NCBI GenBank assembly: GCA_001898225.1
Contig: MKTJ01000058.1
Location: 128,132 to 192,131 of the forward strand
Source of the DNA: Chloroflexi bacterium 54-19
GTDB taxonomy: Bacteria > Chloroflexota > Chloroflexia > Chloroheliales > Chloroheliaceae
Reading direction: 5' to 3'
DNA: 64,000 bases
The notes beneath the pieces were generated by a model. The model made no database searches and was not told the DNA's origin. It saw nothing but the letters and a program-made list of their open reading frames with translations. Numbering within the stretch: the first letter of the stretch is position 1; every line of letters begins with the position of its first letter. This document shows, one piece after another, positions 44,227-53,557 of the stretch. The position numbers and the translations under genes were made by a program.

Positions 44227-44889
44227 CTATAATACCTTTTTGGTCTTAGAAGCCATTCTTTCGAGGTGTTTCACCAGGTGTTCGCCGTCTATTGGCTGCG
44301 CGGCTGTAAAAATGGTTGCCATAGGGGCCGCCGGGAGCGCGATAGTCGTTTGTTTAACCGTCGATTGTTTCACCAGGTTTTCGGTCAGGGCTTCAATCGT
44401 CTTTAATTGTTTGACCATCGCTTCGCCGGTAGTTTTGACGGTGGGAAGTTTTAGAAGAATTGCCCGGATGTCGTCCGCCACCAGCCTGGTCACATATTTC
44501 TTCTGAGCGGGGCTTAAGAGAGTAAATTCGAGCCGGGGGTTATTCTCCTGGCTTTTTAGCTCAAGCCGCAGGTTCTTTATTCCTTCGTAGACCAGGGTAT
44601 AGGTGCCTTCAATTTTGACTTTTTCCAGGATTATCAGCTTATAAAGGGCTTTTTTCAGGGTGTGCTGGAGAAATTGAACTTCTTCCGGGTCCAGTTCAAC
44701 CCAGGCGGGGGCAACCTTTTTGGCGGGGTCGAAGTGTTTGAGGGTGAGATACCACCCGTAGTCAGGGGCTTCGTCAACAAATTCTTCCTCGGAAAGAAGG
44801 ATATTTATGAGGCTCATGCTGTCGGCGTTGTGCGCGACCACGGTTGCGCCTAACTTCGGAAGGTCTATAACCTGCTCGATTATCTCCAT
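44227..44889 (-). CDS. Hypothetical protein, AT-rich gene
   Basis: 220 residues, no membrane segment or signal peptide. The N-terminal half is acidic alpha/beta (YGWYLTLKHFDPAKK), the C-terminal half a long Lys/Thr-rich helical region. No known motif. GGGGA lies about 10 bases before the ATG and a good terminator follows, so it is probably a real, singly transcribed gene. AT-rich relative to the window. Confidence 0.65.
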   Translation of the reverse strand: MEIIEQVIDLPKLGATVVAHNADSMSLINILLSEEEFVDEAPDYGWYLTLKHFDPAKKVAPAWVELDPEEVQFLQHTLKKALYKLIILEKVKIEGTYTLVYEGIKNLRLELKSQENNPRLEFTLLSPAQKKYVTRLVADDIRAILLKLPTVKTTGEAMVKQLKTIEALTENLVKQSTVKQTTIALPAAPMATIFTAAQPIDGEHLVKHLERMASKTKKVL

Positions 44890-45158
44890 GATATTAATCC
44901 CCAGCGCTTCACTGCAATATTTAGGTGGGCAAATTTGGACAGGGCTATTCCACTTCTGGGTTATTCTACTTTAGCTATTAAAGAAATTAAATAGTACTTA
45001 AAGCTAACAAAATCGTTCAAAGGCGTTATCAAATAATTAGAGTCGAGTTAAGGATTAGAAATACCTTTCATGTAAAAAGAATTTTCCCTTATTGATTTGA
45101 TAATCAAAAGCAATAAAAATTTTGACCTCGTAACCTGTGGACCGCCCCGGTTTTATTG

Positions 45159-45164
45159 TATAAT
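45159..45164 (+). promoter_or_regulatory. Probable -10 element of the aconitase gene
   Basis: TATAAT in the sequence TTGTATAATTA, without a good -35 at 17 bases (TGTGGA). It is the only strong -10 in the 453-bp gap 44890-45342, the rest of which is AT-rich on the left and a ~170-nt leader on the right. Confidence 0.5.
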
Positions 45165-45192
45165 TAGGCCAGATTTGATTTTGAGGATAATT

Positions 45193-45240
45193 ATGAGGCA
45201 CTGTTCGCCCGGTTCAATGCTGAATCAGCCGCCCGCCTGA
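45193..45240 (+). CDS. Possible leader peptide upstream of aconitase
   Basis: A 15-codon open frame (MRHCSPGSMLNQPPA) with GAGGA six bases before its ATG, ending 102 bases before the aconitase start. It follows the predicted promoter closely and would be the first thing translated. It might control the downstream gene by attenuation or coupling; chance occurrence cannot be ruled out. Confidence 0.35.
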   Translation: MRHCSPGSMLNQPPA

Positions 45241-45342
45241 CCCAACCTTTACCCACTCGTGGAAACCTTCGCTTTTGTTTTCCCGGCGCGGCACGCATTC
45301 CTAAAGACACGAACGGCGATTCCTCTATGGAGATAAGAAATT

Positions 45343-48201
45343 ATGCCACATAACCTTTTTAACACTTTACAAACCTTTGACCTGGGTAACGGTCAGACCG
45401 GGCAGTATTATTCTCTACCCCAGTTGGAAAAAGAAGGGGTGGGGAACATCTCCCGGCTGCCGGTCAGTATCAGGGTGGTGTTAGAGTCGGTTTTACGAAA
45501 CTATGACGGCCAGAAAATTACCGACCAGGACGTGCGGACGCTGGCGAACTGGGGTGCGAACGCGGAACGCACCGAGGAAATTCCTTTCGTGGTCGCCCGG
45601 ATTTTGCTGCAAGACTTCACCGGGGTGCCGCTCCTGGTTGACCTCGCCGCCATGCGCGACGCCGCTTCTCGCCTGGGTAAAAACCCCAAGATTGTCGAGC
45701 CGCTGGTCCCGGTCGAACTGGTCATTGACCACTCGGTCCAGGTGGACTACGCCGGGGTGAGCGACGCTTTCCAGAAAAACATGGAAATGGAGTTCAAACG
45801 CAATAACTCCCGCTACCAGTTCTTGAAATGGGGCACCCAGGCTTTTGAAACTTTCCGGGTAGTCCCGCCTGAAATCGGTATCGTCCACCAGGTCAACCTG
45901 GAATACCTGGCGCGGGGCGTCTTTGAAAAAGATGGCATGTATTATCCCGATACGCTGGTCGGCACCGACTCGCACACGACCATGATTAATGGCCTGGGTG
46001 TGGTGGGCTGGGGTGTCGGCGGTATCGAGGCCGAGGCCGGGATGCTGGGCCAACCGGTCTACTTCCTGACGCCGGACGTGGTCGGCGTTAACCTGACCGG
46101 CTCGCTTAAAGAGGGCGCTACCGCGACCGACCTGGTGCTGCGGATTACCGAGATGTTGCGCAAGGCCAAGGTGGTCGGCAAGTTTGTCGAGTTCTTTGGC
46201 GAAGGCGCGGCTTCCATCCCATTGACCGACCGGGCTACCATTGGCAACATGGCTCCCGAATACGGCGCGACGATGGGTTACTTCCCGCCTGACGAACGTT
46301 CCTGCGAGTACCTGACCTTTACGGGCCGCAGCCAGGAGAAAGTTGACGCTTTCCGCAATTACTACAAAGCCCAGGGGCTGTTCGGGATGCCGGAAGCAGG
46401 CCAGATTGATTACAGCACCGTCCTTGAACTCGACCTCGGCTCGATTGAACCGGCGGTGGCCGGGCCGAAACGCCCCCAGGACCGGATTCCGTTGACCCAA
46501 CTAAAGGATACTTTCGTTTCGCTCCTGACCCGCCCGGTCCAGCAGAACGGCTATAACAAGACCCTGGAAGACCTCGAAAAGACCTTCCCGACCGAAATCG
46601 GTTCTGGCCAGAACGGCAAGGTCGAGGTCAGCGGCGGCGGCGAACAGGCCCAGGAAACCCAGCCCGACCCGACCACGGTGCGGAACACCAGTTCCTTGAC
46701 CGAGGAAGAAATGATGAACAACCGGCCCACGCCGGACCGCATCAGCGAAGTGCTGCCGGACCAGGGCAAAGAAACCCTCGGCCACGGCGACGTCCTGATT
46801 GCGGCCATCACTTCCTGCACAAATACCTCCAACCCCAGCGTGATGCTGGGCGCGGGTCTGCTGGCGAAAAAGGCCGTAGAGCAGGGGCTGCATGTCCGCC
46901 CGGTGGTAAAAGCTTCGCTGGCTCCCGGCTCCCGTGTCGTGACCGAGTATCTCAACAAGACCGGCCTACAGCCTTATCTCGACCAACTTGGTTTCAACCT
47001 GGCCGGGTATGGTTGCACCACCTGTATCGGTAACTCCGGCCCGCTGGATCCCCGCATCGAAGACGTGGTCATTCAGAACGACCTTATCGGGGCGAGCGTG
47101 TTGAGCGGCAACCGCAACTTTGAGGCCCGCGTCCACCAGAGCATCAAGGCGAACTTCCTGATGAGCCCGCCGCTGGTGGTGGCGTTTGCCCTGGCCGGTC
47201 GGGTGGATATCGATATGGCGAACGAGCCGATTGGCAAAGGCAAGAACGGCCAGGACGTTTTCCTGAAGGACATCTGGCCGAGCAGCGAGGAAGTGCGCGG
47301 GGTTTTGCAGGCCGCGACCGACCCCGAAACCTACCGGACCCTCTACAGCAACTTTGCCGAGCAGAACCCGTTGTGGAACGAAATCCCGACCAGCACCGGT
47401 GATGTCTATGAGTGGGACGAGCATTCGACCTATATCCAGGAGCCGCCCTTCTTCCACAAATTCGGCATCGAACCGGGCAAGTTCTCGGACCTCAAAAATG
47501 CCCGGCCCCTGGCTATCTTTGGCGACTCGGTGACGACCGACCATATCAGCCCCGCCGGTTCGATTAAGAAGACCTCGCCTGCCGGTAAGTACCTTATCGA
47601 AAAGGGGGTCGAGCCGGAAGACTTTAACAGCTACGGGTCGCGGCGCGGTAACGACCGGGTGATGGTGCGCGGCACCTTTGCGAACGTCCGTATCAAGAAC
47701 CTGATGGTGCCCGGCACCGAGGGCGGCGTGACCCTTCACCAGCCCCACGGCGAACAACTGAGCATCTACGACGCGGCTATCCGCTACCAGGCCGCCGGGA
47801 CACCCCTGGTGATTTTCGCCGGGCAGGAGTATGGCACAGGTAGCTCCCGCGACTGGGCCGCTAAAGGCACCAGCCTGCTGGGGGTCAACGCCGTGGTCGC
47901 AGAAAGCTTCGAGCGTATCCACCGCAGCAACCTGGTCGGGATGGGTGTCCTGCCGTTGCAGTTCAAGGAAGGGACCAACGCCCAGACCTTGAAACTGGAT
48001 GGGACCGAAACTTTCGATATTGTCGGTTACGAGGCCAACCCGCGCCCGCGCCAGGATGTCACGCTGGTCATCCACCGGGCCGATGGCAGCACCGACGAGG
48101 TACCGCTTACAATGCGGATTGATACCCCGATTGAAATCGAGTATTACCGGCACGGCGGCATCCTGCCCTACGTGTTGCGCCAGCTCGTTTCCCAGGCGTA
48201 A
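45343..48201 (+). CDS. acnA: Aconitate hydratase, AcnA/IRP type
   Basis: 952 residues, slightly longer than the usual ~900. It isomerises citrate and isocitrate through aconitate in the TCA cycle. The 4Fe-4S cluster is held by C492 (TSCTNTSN), C558 and C561 (GYGCTTCIGNSG). Substrate motifs GTDSHTTMINGLGVVGWG and the C-terminal swivel domain with FAGQEYGTGSSRDWAAKG are intact. Extra length comes from a Gln/Gly/Glu-rich insertion at about residues 425-485, between domains, just before the first cluster Cys. GGAGAT precedes the ATG. Single gene, closed by a terminator. Confidence 0.96.
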   Translation: MPHNLFNTLQTFDLGNGQTGQYYSLPQLEKEGVGNISRLPVSIRVVLESVLRNYDGQKITDQDVRTLANWGANAERTEEIPFVVARILLQDFTGVPLLVDLAAMRDAASRLGKNPKIVEPLVPVELVIDHSVQVDYAGVSDAFQKNMEMEFKRNNSRYQFLKWGTQAFETFRVVPPEIGIVHQVNLEYLARGVFEKDGMYYPDTLVGTDSHTTMINGLGVVGWGVGGIEAEAGMLGQPVYFLTPDVVGVNLTGSLKEGATATDLVLRITEMLRKAKVVGKFVEFFGEGAASIPLTDRATIGNMAPEYGATMGYFPPDERSCEYLTFTGRSQEKVDAFRNYYKAQGLFGMPEAGQIDYSTVLELDLGSIEPAVAGPKRPQDRIPLTQLKDTFVSLLTRPVQQNGYNKTLEDLEKTFPTEIGSGQNGKVEVSGGGEQAQETQPDPTTVRNTSSLTEEEMMNNRPTPDRISEVLPDQGKETLGHGDVLIAAITSCTNTSNPSVMLGAGLLAKKAVEQGLHVRPVVKASLAPGSRVVTEYLNKTGLQPYLDQLGFNLAGYGCTTCIGNSGPLDPRIEDVVIQNDLIGASVLSGNRNFEARVHQSIKANFLMSPPLVVAFALAGRVDIDMANEPIGKGKNGQDVFLKDIWPSSEEVRGVLQAATDPETYRTLYSNFAEQNPLWNEIPTSTGDVYEWDEHSTYIQEPPFFHKFGIEPGKFSDLKNARPLAIFGDSVTTDHISPAGSIKKTSPAGKYLIEKGVEPEDFNSYGSRRGNDRVMVRGTFANVRIKNLMVPGTEGGVTLHQPHGEQLSIYDAAIRYQAAGTPLVIFAGQEYGTGSSRDWAAKGTSLLGVNAVVAESFERIHRSNLVGMGVLPLQFKEGTNAQTLKLDGTETFDIVGYEANPRPRQDVTLVIHRADGSTDEVPLTMRIDTPIEIEYYRHGGILPYVLRQLVSQA

Positions 48202-48224
48202 TCGTTTTCGCCAGAATTAAAAAG

Positions 48225-48260
48225 TGGGCCAGCCGGTAAAGGCTGGTCCATTTTATTTTT
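48225..48260 (+). terminator. Rho-independent terminator of acnA
   Basis: 10-bp stem TGGGCCAGCC / GGCTGGTCCA with loop GGTAAA and tail TTTTATTTTT, starting 24 bases behind the aconitase stop. Confidence 0.92.
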
Positions 48261-48280
48261 CCTGGTTTCGGTTGGGTACC

Positions 48281-48445
48281 TGTCATTCCGAGCCGCAGCG
48301 ACACCCAAAGTGCGTCAGGTCGAAACCTGATGCAGCCTGAGATGGGGGTGTTTTGGGTTTTACACAACGCCAACGGCGCGAGATTCTGTAAGTCGCCGTT
48401 CGATTGGGGCAAATCGGCTCTCTTGAAGCGACTTACAGAATGACA
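48281..48445. repeat. Full-length dispersed palindromic element (MITE-like)
   Basis: A 165-bp non-coding unit with end inverted repeats TGTCATTC / GAATGACA. Near its right end a perfect 14-bp inverted repeat (48383-48396 with 48428-48441) would form a strong hairpin. Internal words GCGACACCC, CGCCAACGGCGCG and AGATTCTGT recur in the copy at 25143-25229. No target-site duplication was clear. It lies between convergent genes. Confidence 0.75.
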
Positions 48446-48461
48446 AAACTTGTGGCTTTTC

Positions 48462-48902
48462 TTAGTTAACAGGGTACACTCCTGGAGACTTTTTGCCCTG
48501 GTTTCGTTTATAGCGGCTGCCGGGTATCTCGACCTGCGGGTTCGCTCGCTCGATGGTCGCGACCACGCTGCCCACCACGGCGGTAAGCAGGCCGAGCGTT
48601 TGCAATAAGGTCCCAAGAAACGGACCAAACCGAGTCGGGTCGCCGAGCCGGTTGAAAAAACCGGGCGCGATAAAAATCCCGATAAAAAGTATCACAAAAG
48701 CGATTACACCGCTGACCGTAGTGGTCCAGCGCCACAACCGTAGCGCAATCACTCCTGCCAGGGCCACCATTACAATTGCGCCTACCGGGGCCGGGACATT
48801 GACGTTATTGGTCACTATTTGAAGCAAAATACCGCTAGAGCCTACCACCAGGCCCAGCGCGGTCAGCCAGTCCGCCCAGGAAAAATTGAATCTTTTTAGC
48901 AT
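48462..48902 (-). CDS. Four-helix membrane protein, function unknown
   Basis: 146 residues with four hydrophobic segments and a basic C-terminal tail. AAGGAG lies six bases before the ATG, so translation is well supported. No family signature. It stands alone between the repeat element and the terminator of the next gene. Confidence 0.7.
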   Translation of the reverse strand: MLKRFNFSWADWLTALGLVVGSSGILLQIVTNNVNVPAPVGAIVMVALAGVIALRLWRWTTTVSGVIAFVILFIGIFIAPGFFNRLGDPTRFGPFLGTLLQTLGLLTAVVGSVVATIERANPQVEIPGSRYKRNQGKKSPGVYPVN

Positions 48903-48978
48903 GGTTAACTCCTTTCCAGCTAACCATAATCCAAAATTCTCAACAAATTATGCAGGCAAATATAAACCGTTTCTCAAC

Positions 48979-49014
48979 AAAACCCCGGCCTACCGAAAAG
49001 GAGACCGGGGTTTT
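48979..49014 (-). terminator. Rho-independent terminator
   Basis: 10-bp stem AAAACCCCGG / CCGGGGTTTT with a T-run on both strands, about 85 bp behind the stop of the oxidoreductase gene on the minus strand. Confidence 0.8.
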
Positions 49015-49059
49015 CAGCTTAACGCACCCACGACTGTGATATTGTCCAACGGACCGGGG

Positions 49060-49088
49060 ATTCCGGGGCGTAGGGCCCCGGAATGACA
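49060..49088. repeat. Short palindromic repeat copy
   Basis: 10-bp inverted repeat ATTCCGGGGC / GCCCCGGAAT followed by GACA, giving the GAATGACA end of the dispersed family. It begins a few bases behind the stop of the oxidoreductase gene. Confidence 0.7.
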
Positions 49089-49098
49089 AAAGAGAGGT

Positions 49099-50121
49099 TT
49101 AGCGGAGTTTCACGGGTAGGCCGGTGGTGGCGGATTCGATGGCCCCAAAGGTCAGGGCCAGGCTGCCGATATTGGCGCTCCCGGCGGTTTCGGGGTCCTG
49201 CCCCGAAAGGATGGCCTCGGCGAAAGCGTGAAGCGACCCGCCCCGGTCGATGTTATCCAGCACCGGGATAGGCGCGCTCCGGGCGCTTTTGCCAATTTCG
49301 CTGATACTGACCCGGTCGTCGCCCGTACCGGAATCGGCCCGGCTGGTCCAGATGATTTCGCCGTCTTGACCTTCCATGTGCCACTCCCCGGCCCAGGGCG
49401 TTTTAGGGCCGGAGCTTATCCAGCTTCCCCGGTAGTTGACAACTGCGCCGCCATCGAATTTGATGGTCGCCGCGCCCGCCGGGGCGTCTTTATAGCGGCT
49501 CCAGGAAGGGTTCCAGGTGACGCAGCTAATTTCGACCGGCTCCTGTCCCAGCACCGCCCGCATGAGGTCGAAATGGTGAATTGACATATCGAGCAAGAGT
49601 GGCTGCCGCAGGTGATAGTGGCGGTGCGTATCGGGGTGGGTTTGCGGCACGTAACGCCGGAAATCCAAATTTACGGTATGGATAGGACCGACCCGGTTTT
49701 CCTTGACCAGCGCCTGGACGGTCCGCACCGCCGGGAAGAAACGATAGTTCTGGCTGACCATCAGAATAAGCCCTTTTTCCGCCGCCAGTTCCGTCACCTG
49801 GCGGGCTTCCTCTACCGAGGGCGCGAACGGCTTTTCAGTCAAAACGTGCCGCCCGGCCTGTAAGGCCGCAATCGCTACCGGCACGTGGTAAGGTAGAGTC
49901 GTCGTAACCAGTACGGCGTCGCTTTCGACCGACTCCAGGGCTTGCTCTACGGACGAATAACAATGTTCGACTTTCGCGCCAAGTTCCTGGACACAGGCCA
50001 GCATCGCCGCGTCCACGTCCACAAATGCTACCACCTCAAAATCCGGGGATTTAGAAAGATAATTTTTGTACCAATCCTGCCCGAAGCCCCCCAATCCGAC
50101 TTGCACAATTTTCAGGGTCAA
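49099..50121 (-). CDS. Gfo/Idh/MocA-family oxidoreductase
   Basis: 340 residues. N-terminal Rossmann domain with VQVGLGGFGQDW, the EKPFAPS lysine motif, and the C-terminal substrate domain with SIHHFDLM. Such enzymes oxidise or epimerise sugars and inositols with NAD(P). The start is a TTG fixed by AAGGAG six bases before it. Substrate unknown; no sugar operon adjoins it. Confidence 0.9.
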   Translation of the reverse strand: MTLKIVQVGLGGFGQDWYKNYLSKSPDFEVVAFVDVDAAMLACVQELGAKVEHCYSSVEQALESVESDAVLVTTTLPYHVPVAIAALQAGRHVLTEKPFAPSVEEARQVTELAAEKGLILMVSQNYRFFPAVRTVQALVKENRVGPIHTVNLDFRRYVPQTHPDTHRHYHLRQPLLLDMSIHHFDLMRAVLGQEPVEISCVTWNPSWSRYKDAPAGAATIKFDGGAVVNYRGSWISSGPKTPWAGEWHMEGQDGEIIWTSRADSGTGDDRVSISEIGKSARSAPIPVLDNIDRGGSLHAFAEAILSGQDPETAGSANIGSLALTFGAIESATTGLPVKLR

Positions 50122-50303
50122 AATTTTCTCCTTTGCTAATTTTGAGCCATTAGCGTTACATGGCGATTTTTGGTAAAATAGGGTTAGTTTTCCCGGTAGT
50201 GCCGCCCTAAAGTGTTGCTTTTTTCTGGATATTCTAATGGTCTTTCGCCCAGAAAGAAAATCTTACCGGGAAGGTTCAGAGAGATTAGATTTGAGGGAAT
50301 TTC

Positions 50304-51704
50304 GTGACAGACTTCGCCCGGCTTTACCAGTTCACCCAGCAGTTACTTGTCTATTCCGACGTGTTAGCCGACCCGACCGGCCAGGCTTTTGTCCGGCTGT
50401 TACAGGGCCTGGCCCTGCCTCACCCCAACCCGACCCAGCTTTCCCGCGATTACGCCAACCTCTTTTACAGGCTGGCCGAAGAAGCCGAACTTTACCAGGG
50501 CGAGATGGTCGGCAACGGCTGGCAGAACCACCTGCTCGACCGCCTGCTCGATAGCGACGGCCTGATTGCCACCAAAGCCCACCGGACGCCTCACAAACCG
50601 GCAGCCAGCCCCGGCCAACTTGTTATCGAAACCGAATATCCGCTCGGCATGGGCCTGATTTCGGCGGGGGGGCACGACCTGACCCGCCTGCAAGCCCTCT
50701 ACCAGCTAAACGCGACCGATTTGGCCCTGAAAGTGCGCCAACTTACCGATAATCCCGACCTGCCCGCCTGGAGCGCCTTTAAGGGATTGGGGCAGTCCGC
50801 CGAAAAGAGCCGCGAACGCCGCCGCTACGAACTGAAAAAAGCCCTGGTTGACGCTAAAGATTGGGCTTTTATGCTGGACGAACTTTTCCGCTTTTACGGC
50901 GAAAACGACCCGAGCGAGTTCAATCGCTACCAGGGTTTCCGCTGGCGCAGCGAGGCCGGGACCCTGGCCGGTGGCCGTTTCGAGCCGGTAAAGTACGTGG
51001 ACGAGCAGCGTTTCGAGAACCTTATCGGGTACGAGAAAGAGCGCAACATCCTTATCGGCAATACCGAGCAGTTCGTGGCCGGGTTGCCCGCCAACCATGT
51101 CCTGCTATACGGGGCGCGCGGTACCGGCAAAAGTTCGAGCGTCAAGGCGCTTTTGCCCCGCTTTGCCGAGCAGGGGTTGCGCCTGGTCGAGGTAATGAAG
51201 CACGAACTGGCCGACTTCCCTATCATTGTCGAGCATTTGCGGAACCGGCCCGAAAAGTTCATCCTGTTCGTGGACGATTTGTCGTTCGAGGCCGAAGAAT
51301 CTTCTTACAAGGATTTGAAAGCGCTGTTGGAAGGGAGCCTCGAAGCCCGGCCTCGCAACCTTTTGATATACGCCACGAGCAACCGCCGCCACCTCGTTAA
51401 AGAACAGTTCAGCGATAACGCGGCCCTGGGTAACGAGGAAGTCAACGCCTGGGATACGGTCGAGGAAAAACTGTCGCTTTCGGACCGCTTTGGCCTGATT
51501 ATCACCTTTATCACGCCCAACCAGCAGCAGTACCTGGCGATTGTGAACGGGCTGGCCGAACAGGCCGGGCTAAAAGTTGAGCCGGAAGAGTTGCGGCGGC
51601 GGGCCTTGCGCTGGGAACTCAGCCACAGCGGGCGTTCGGGCCGCACCGCCCGCCAGTTTATCGACCAGCTTACCGGCGAACTCGGCCTGAAACAGCACGA
51701 TTAA
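50304..51704 (+). CDS. DUF815 AAA+ ATPase
   Basis: 466 residues from the GTG at 50304 (GAGGGA just before it). The C-terminal ~250 residues are an AAA+ domain with Walker A GARGTGKSS, Walker B FILFVDDLSFE and sensor IYATSNRRHL, the form seen in DUF815 proteins, whose role is not established. The N-terminal ~200 residues are helical. Followed after 20 bp by hisI. Confidence 0.88.
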   Translation: MTDFARLYQFTQQLLVYSDVLADPTGQAFVRLLQGLALPHPNPTQLSRDYANLFYRLAEEAELYQGEMVGNGWQNHLLDRLLDSDGLIATKAHRTPHKPAASPGQLVIETEYPLGMGLISAGGHDLTRLQALYQLNATDLALKVRQLTDNPDLPAWSAFKGLGQSAEKSRERRRYELKKALVDAKDWAFMLDELFRFYGENDPSEFNRYQGFRWRSEAGTLAGGRFEPVKYVDEQRFENLIGYEKERNILIGNTEQFVAGLPANHVLLYGARGTGKSSSVKALLPRFAEQGLRLVEVMKHELADFPIIVEHLRNRPEKFILFVDDLSFEAEESSYKDLKALLEGSLEARPRNLLIYATSNRRHLVKEQFSDNAALGNEEVNAWDTVEEKLSLSDRFGLIITFITPNQQQYLAIVNGLAEQAGLKVEPEELRRRALRWELSHSGRSGRTARQFIDQLTGELGLKQHD

Positions 51705-51724
51705 ACTTATTTCGAGAAGAAAAC

Positions 51725-52126
51725 ATGTCAGTTGGAAGTGATAAAACAACGATAGAAGCCCTCAACGAAGACGGCACCATCGAGCAGGTCGAAATCAATT
51801 TCGGTGAAACCGGCCTGGTGCCTGTGGTCGTCCAGGAAGCCGGGACACTGGCGGTCCTGCTGGTCGCCTTTATGAACCGGGAAGCTTTTGAAAAGACCCG
51901 CAAGACCGGGCTGGCCCATTTCTGGAGCCGCAGCCGCCAGGAATTGTGGCTCAAAGGGGCCACCAGTGGCGATTACTTAAAAGTAGAGTCGCTGGCGGTC
52001 AACTGCGAGGAAAACAGTTTGCTTGTAAAAGTAAGCCTGCTGGGGAAAGCGGCCTGCCACACCGGGCACCGCAGTTGCTACTACCGCGAACTGGTCCCGG
52101 CCAACCAATCGCAAACCCCGGCTTAA
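51725..52126 (+). CDS. hisI: Phosphoribosyl-AMP cyclohydrolase with altered Mg site
   Basis: 133 residues. The family core is clear: FWSRSRQELWLKGATSG, LLGKAACHTGHRSCYY. Zinc-ligand cysteines C94, C111 and C118 are kept. The usual D-C-D-x-D metal motif reads N93-C94-E95-E96-N97, so acidic Mg ligands are lost or changed. HisI opens the purine ring of PR-AMP in histidine synthesis; here activity may be low or different. No other his gene is in the window. Confidence 0.88.
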   Translation: MSVGSDKTTIEALNEDGTIEQVEINFGETGLVPVVVQEAGTLAVLLVAFMNREAFEKTRKTGLAHFWSRSRQELWLKGATSGDYLKVESLAVNCEENSLLVKVSLLGKAACHTGHRSCYYRELVPANQSQTPA

Positions 52127-52207
52127 ACTGCCCTGTCCGTCCCTGCACCTGAAAACGGGTCCCCTTGCTGTATTGGCGTGCTTGAATATGCAAAAATGGG
52201 GGAAGTT

Positions 52208-53506
52208 ATGGAAGAGGCGCTCGATAAATTAAAAGTCCTGGGCGAAGGCGCGCAATTTGAGGTCGCCAGTTCGACCTCGACTGGCAAAAAACGCACTATC
52301 CCTCTTTCGAGCGGTGCTGCCGCCCTTTGCAGCGCCCGCGAACCAGGCCAGACCGGCGCCTCGACCCGCCTTTTACGTGTCCTTCAGACCAACAAGTGCG
52401 ACCGGGGCTGCTCCTACTGTCCCCTCCGCCGCCAGAACGATAACGTCAAACGCTCCACCTTCAAGCCGGACGAACTGGCCTCGCTTTTCCTCCAATTCGA
52501 CAGCCGCCGCATGGTGGACGGTCTCTTTCTTTCGAGCGGCAGCGACGGCTCGCCCGATGCCGCCATGCAGGAAGTCCTCAAGACGGCGGGCATTTTGCGC
52601 GAGAAGTACCGCTACAACGGTTATATCCACCTCAAAATCTTGCCCGGCGCGTCCTACGACATCGTCGAGGAAGCGGCCCGGCTGGCTAACCGCGTCTCTA
52701 TCAACCTCGAAACACCCAACGCCGAACGGCTGGACGAGGTTTCGGGCGAAAAGAGTTTCTTCCGCGATATTGTGATGCGGATGGAATGGATTGAGCAGTT
52801 GCGCCAGGAGCGGGGTTGGCTCCCCTCCGGCCAGAGTACTCAACTTGTGGTCGGGGTCGGACAGGAGACCGACAAAGAGATTTTGAAGACCTCTAGCTGG
52901 CTCTACCGTGACATCTCGCTCAACCGGGTCTATTATGGCGCGTTTGCCCCCGCCGCCGGGACACCCCTGGAGGGCCAATCGCCGACCGCGCCCCGCCGCC
53001 AGCAGCGCCTCTATCAAAGCGACTGGCTCCTTTCGGAATACGGTTTCGGTTTCGAGGAACTGCCTTTCAAGACGGATGGCGGTCTGCCGCTCGGCGTCGA
53101 CCCCAAGGTGGTCTGGGCGCTGCTCCAACCGGCCCGCTTCCCGGTCGAAGTCAACCGGGCCGAACTGGAAGAACTGATGCGGGTGCCGGGTATCGGCCCC
53201 CTCAGCGCCCGCCGGATTATCGCGTTGCGCCACCAGTTCCCTTTCAAGACGCTGGAAGCGCTCAAAAAGACCGGGGCGGTGGTCGCCCGCGCCCGCGACT
53301 TTATTACTCTGAATGGCCGTTATTTTGGCGCTCCCCAGGAAATGCTCGTCAAAGCCGGGCAGCGCGCCATGCAAGACCGCCCTACGCCTTCCAGGAAGGC
53401 CAATCCGGGCGGTTTGAACCAGTTGACCCTGCCGTTCGACTGGCCCGCCGAAACTATCCTGCCCCCGCGCCAGACCACTTCGTTGGCCGATTTGGCGTTC
53501 GACTAA
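52208..53506 (+). CDS. Radical SAM protein linked to DNA modification/repair, with helix-hairpin-helix
   Basis: 432 residues from the ATG at 52208, the start that matches family N-termini (LDKLKVLGEGAQFEV). The radical SAM cluster motif is C64-x3-C68-x2-C71 (CDRGCSYC). Near the C-terminus is a helix-hairpin-helix (MRVPGIGPLSARRIIAL) that should bind DNA. This matches the putative DNA modification/repair radical SAM family usually paired with a uracil-DNA-glycosylase-like gene; that partner is not nearby. Upstream in-frame starts exist at 52178 (GTG) and 52196 (ATG). Confidence 0.87.
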   Translation: MEEALDKLKVLGEGAQFEVASSTSTGKKRTIPLSSGAAALCSAREPGQTGASTRLLRVLQTNKCDRGCSYCPLRRQNDNVKRSTFKPDELASLFLQFDSRRMVDGLFLSSGSDGSPDAAMQEVLKTAGILREKYRYNGYIHLKILPGASYDIVEEAARLANRVSINLETPNAERLDEVSGEKSFFRDIVMRMEWIEQLRQERGWLPSGQSTQLVVGVGQETDKEILKTSSWLYRDISLNRVYYGAFAPAAGTPLEGQSPTAPRRQQRLYQSDWLLSEYGFGFEELPFKTDGGLPLGVDPKVVWALLQPARFPVEVNRAELEELMRVPGIGPLSARRIIALRHQFPFKTLEALKKTGAVVARARDFITLNGRYFGAPQEMLVKAGQRAMQDRPTPSRKANPGGLNQLTLPFDWPAETILPPRQTTSLADLAFD

Positions 53507-53557
53507 CCACCTTACCGGCGAATTTTTCCAAACTAATAAATTTCAGGAGGTCTGGCA

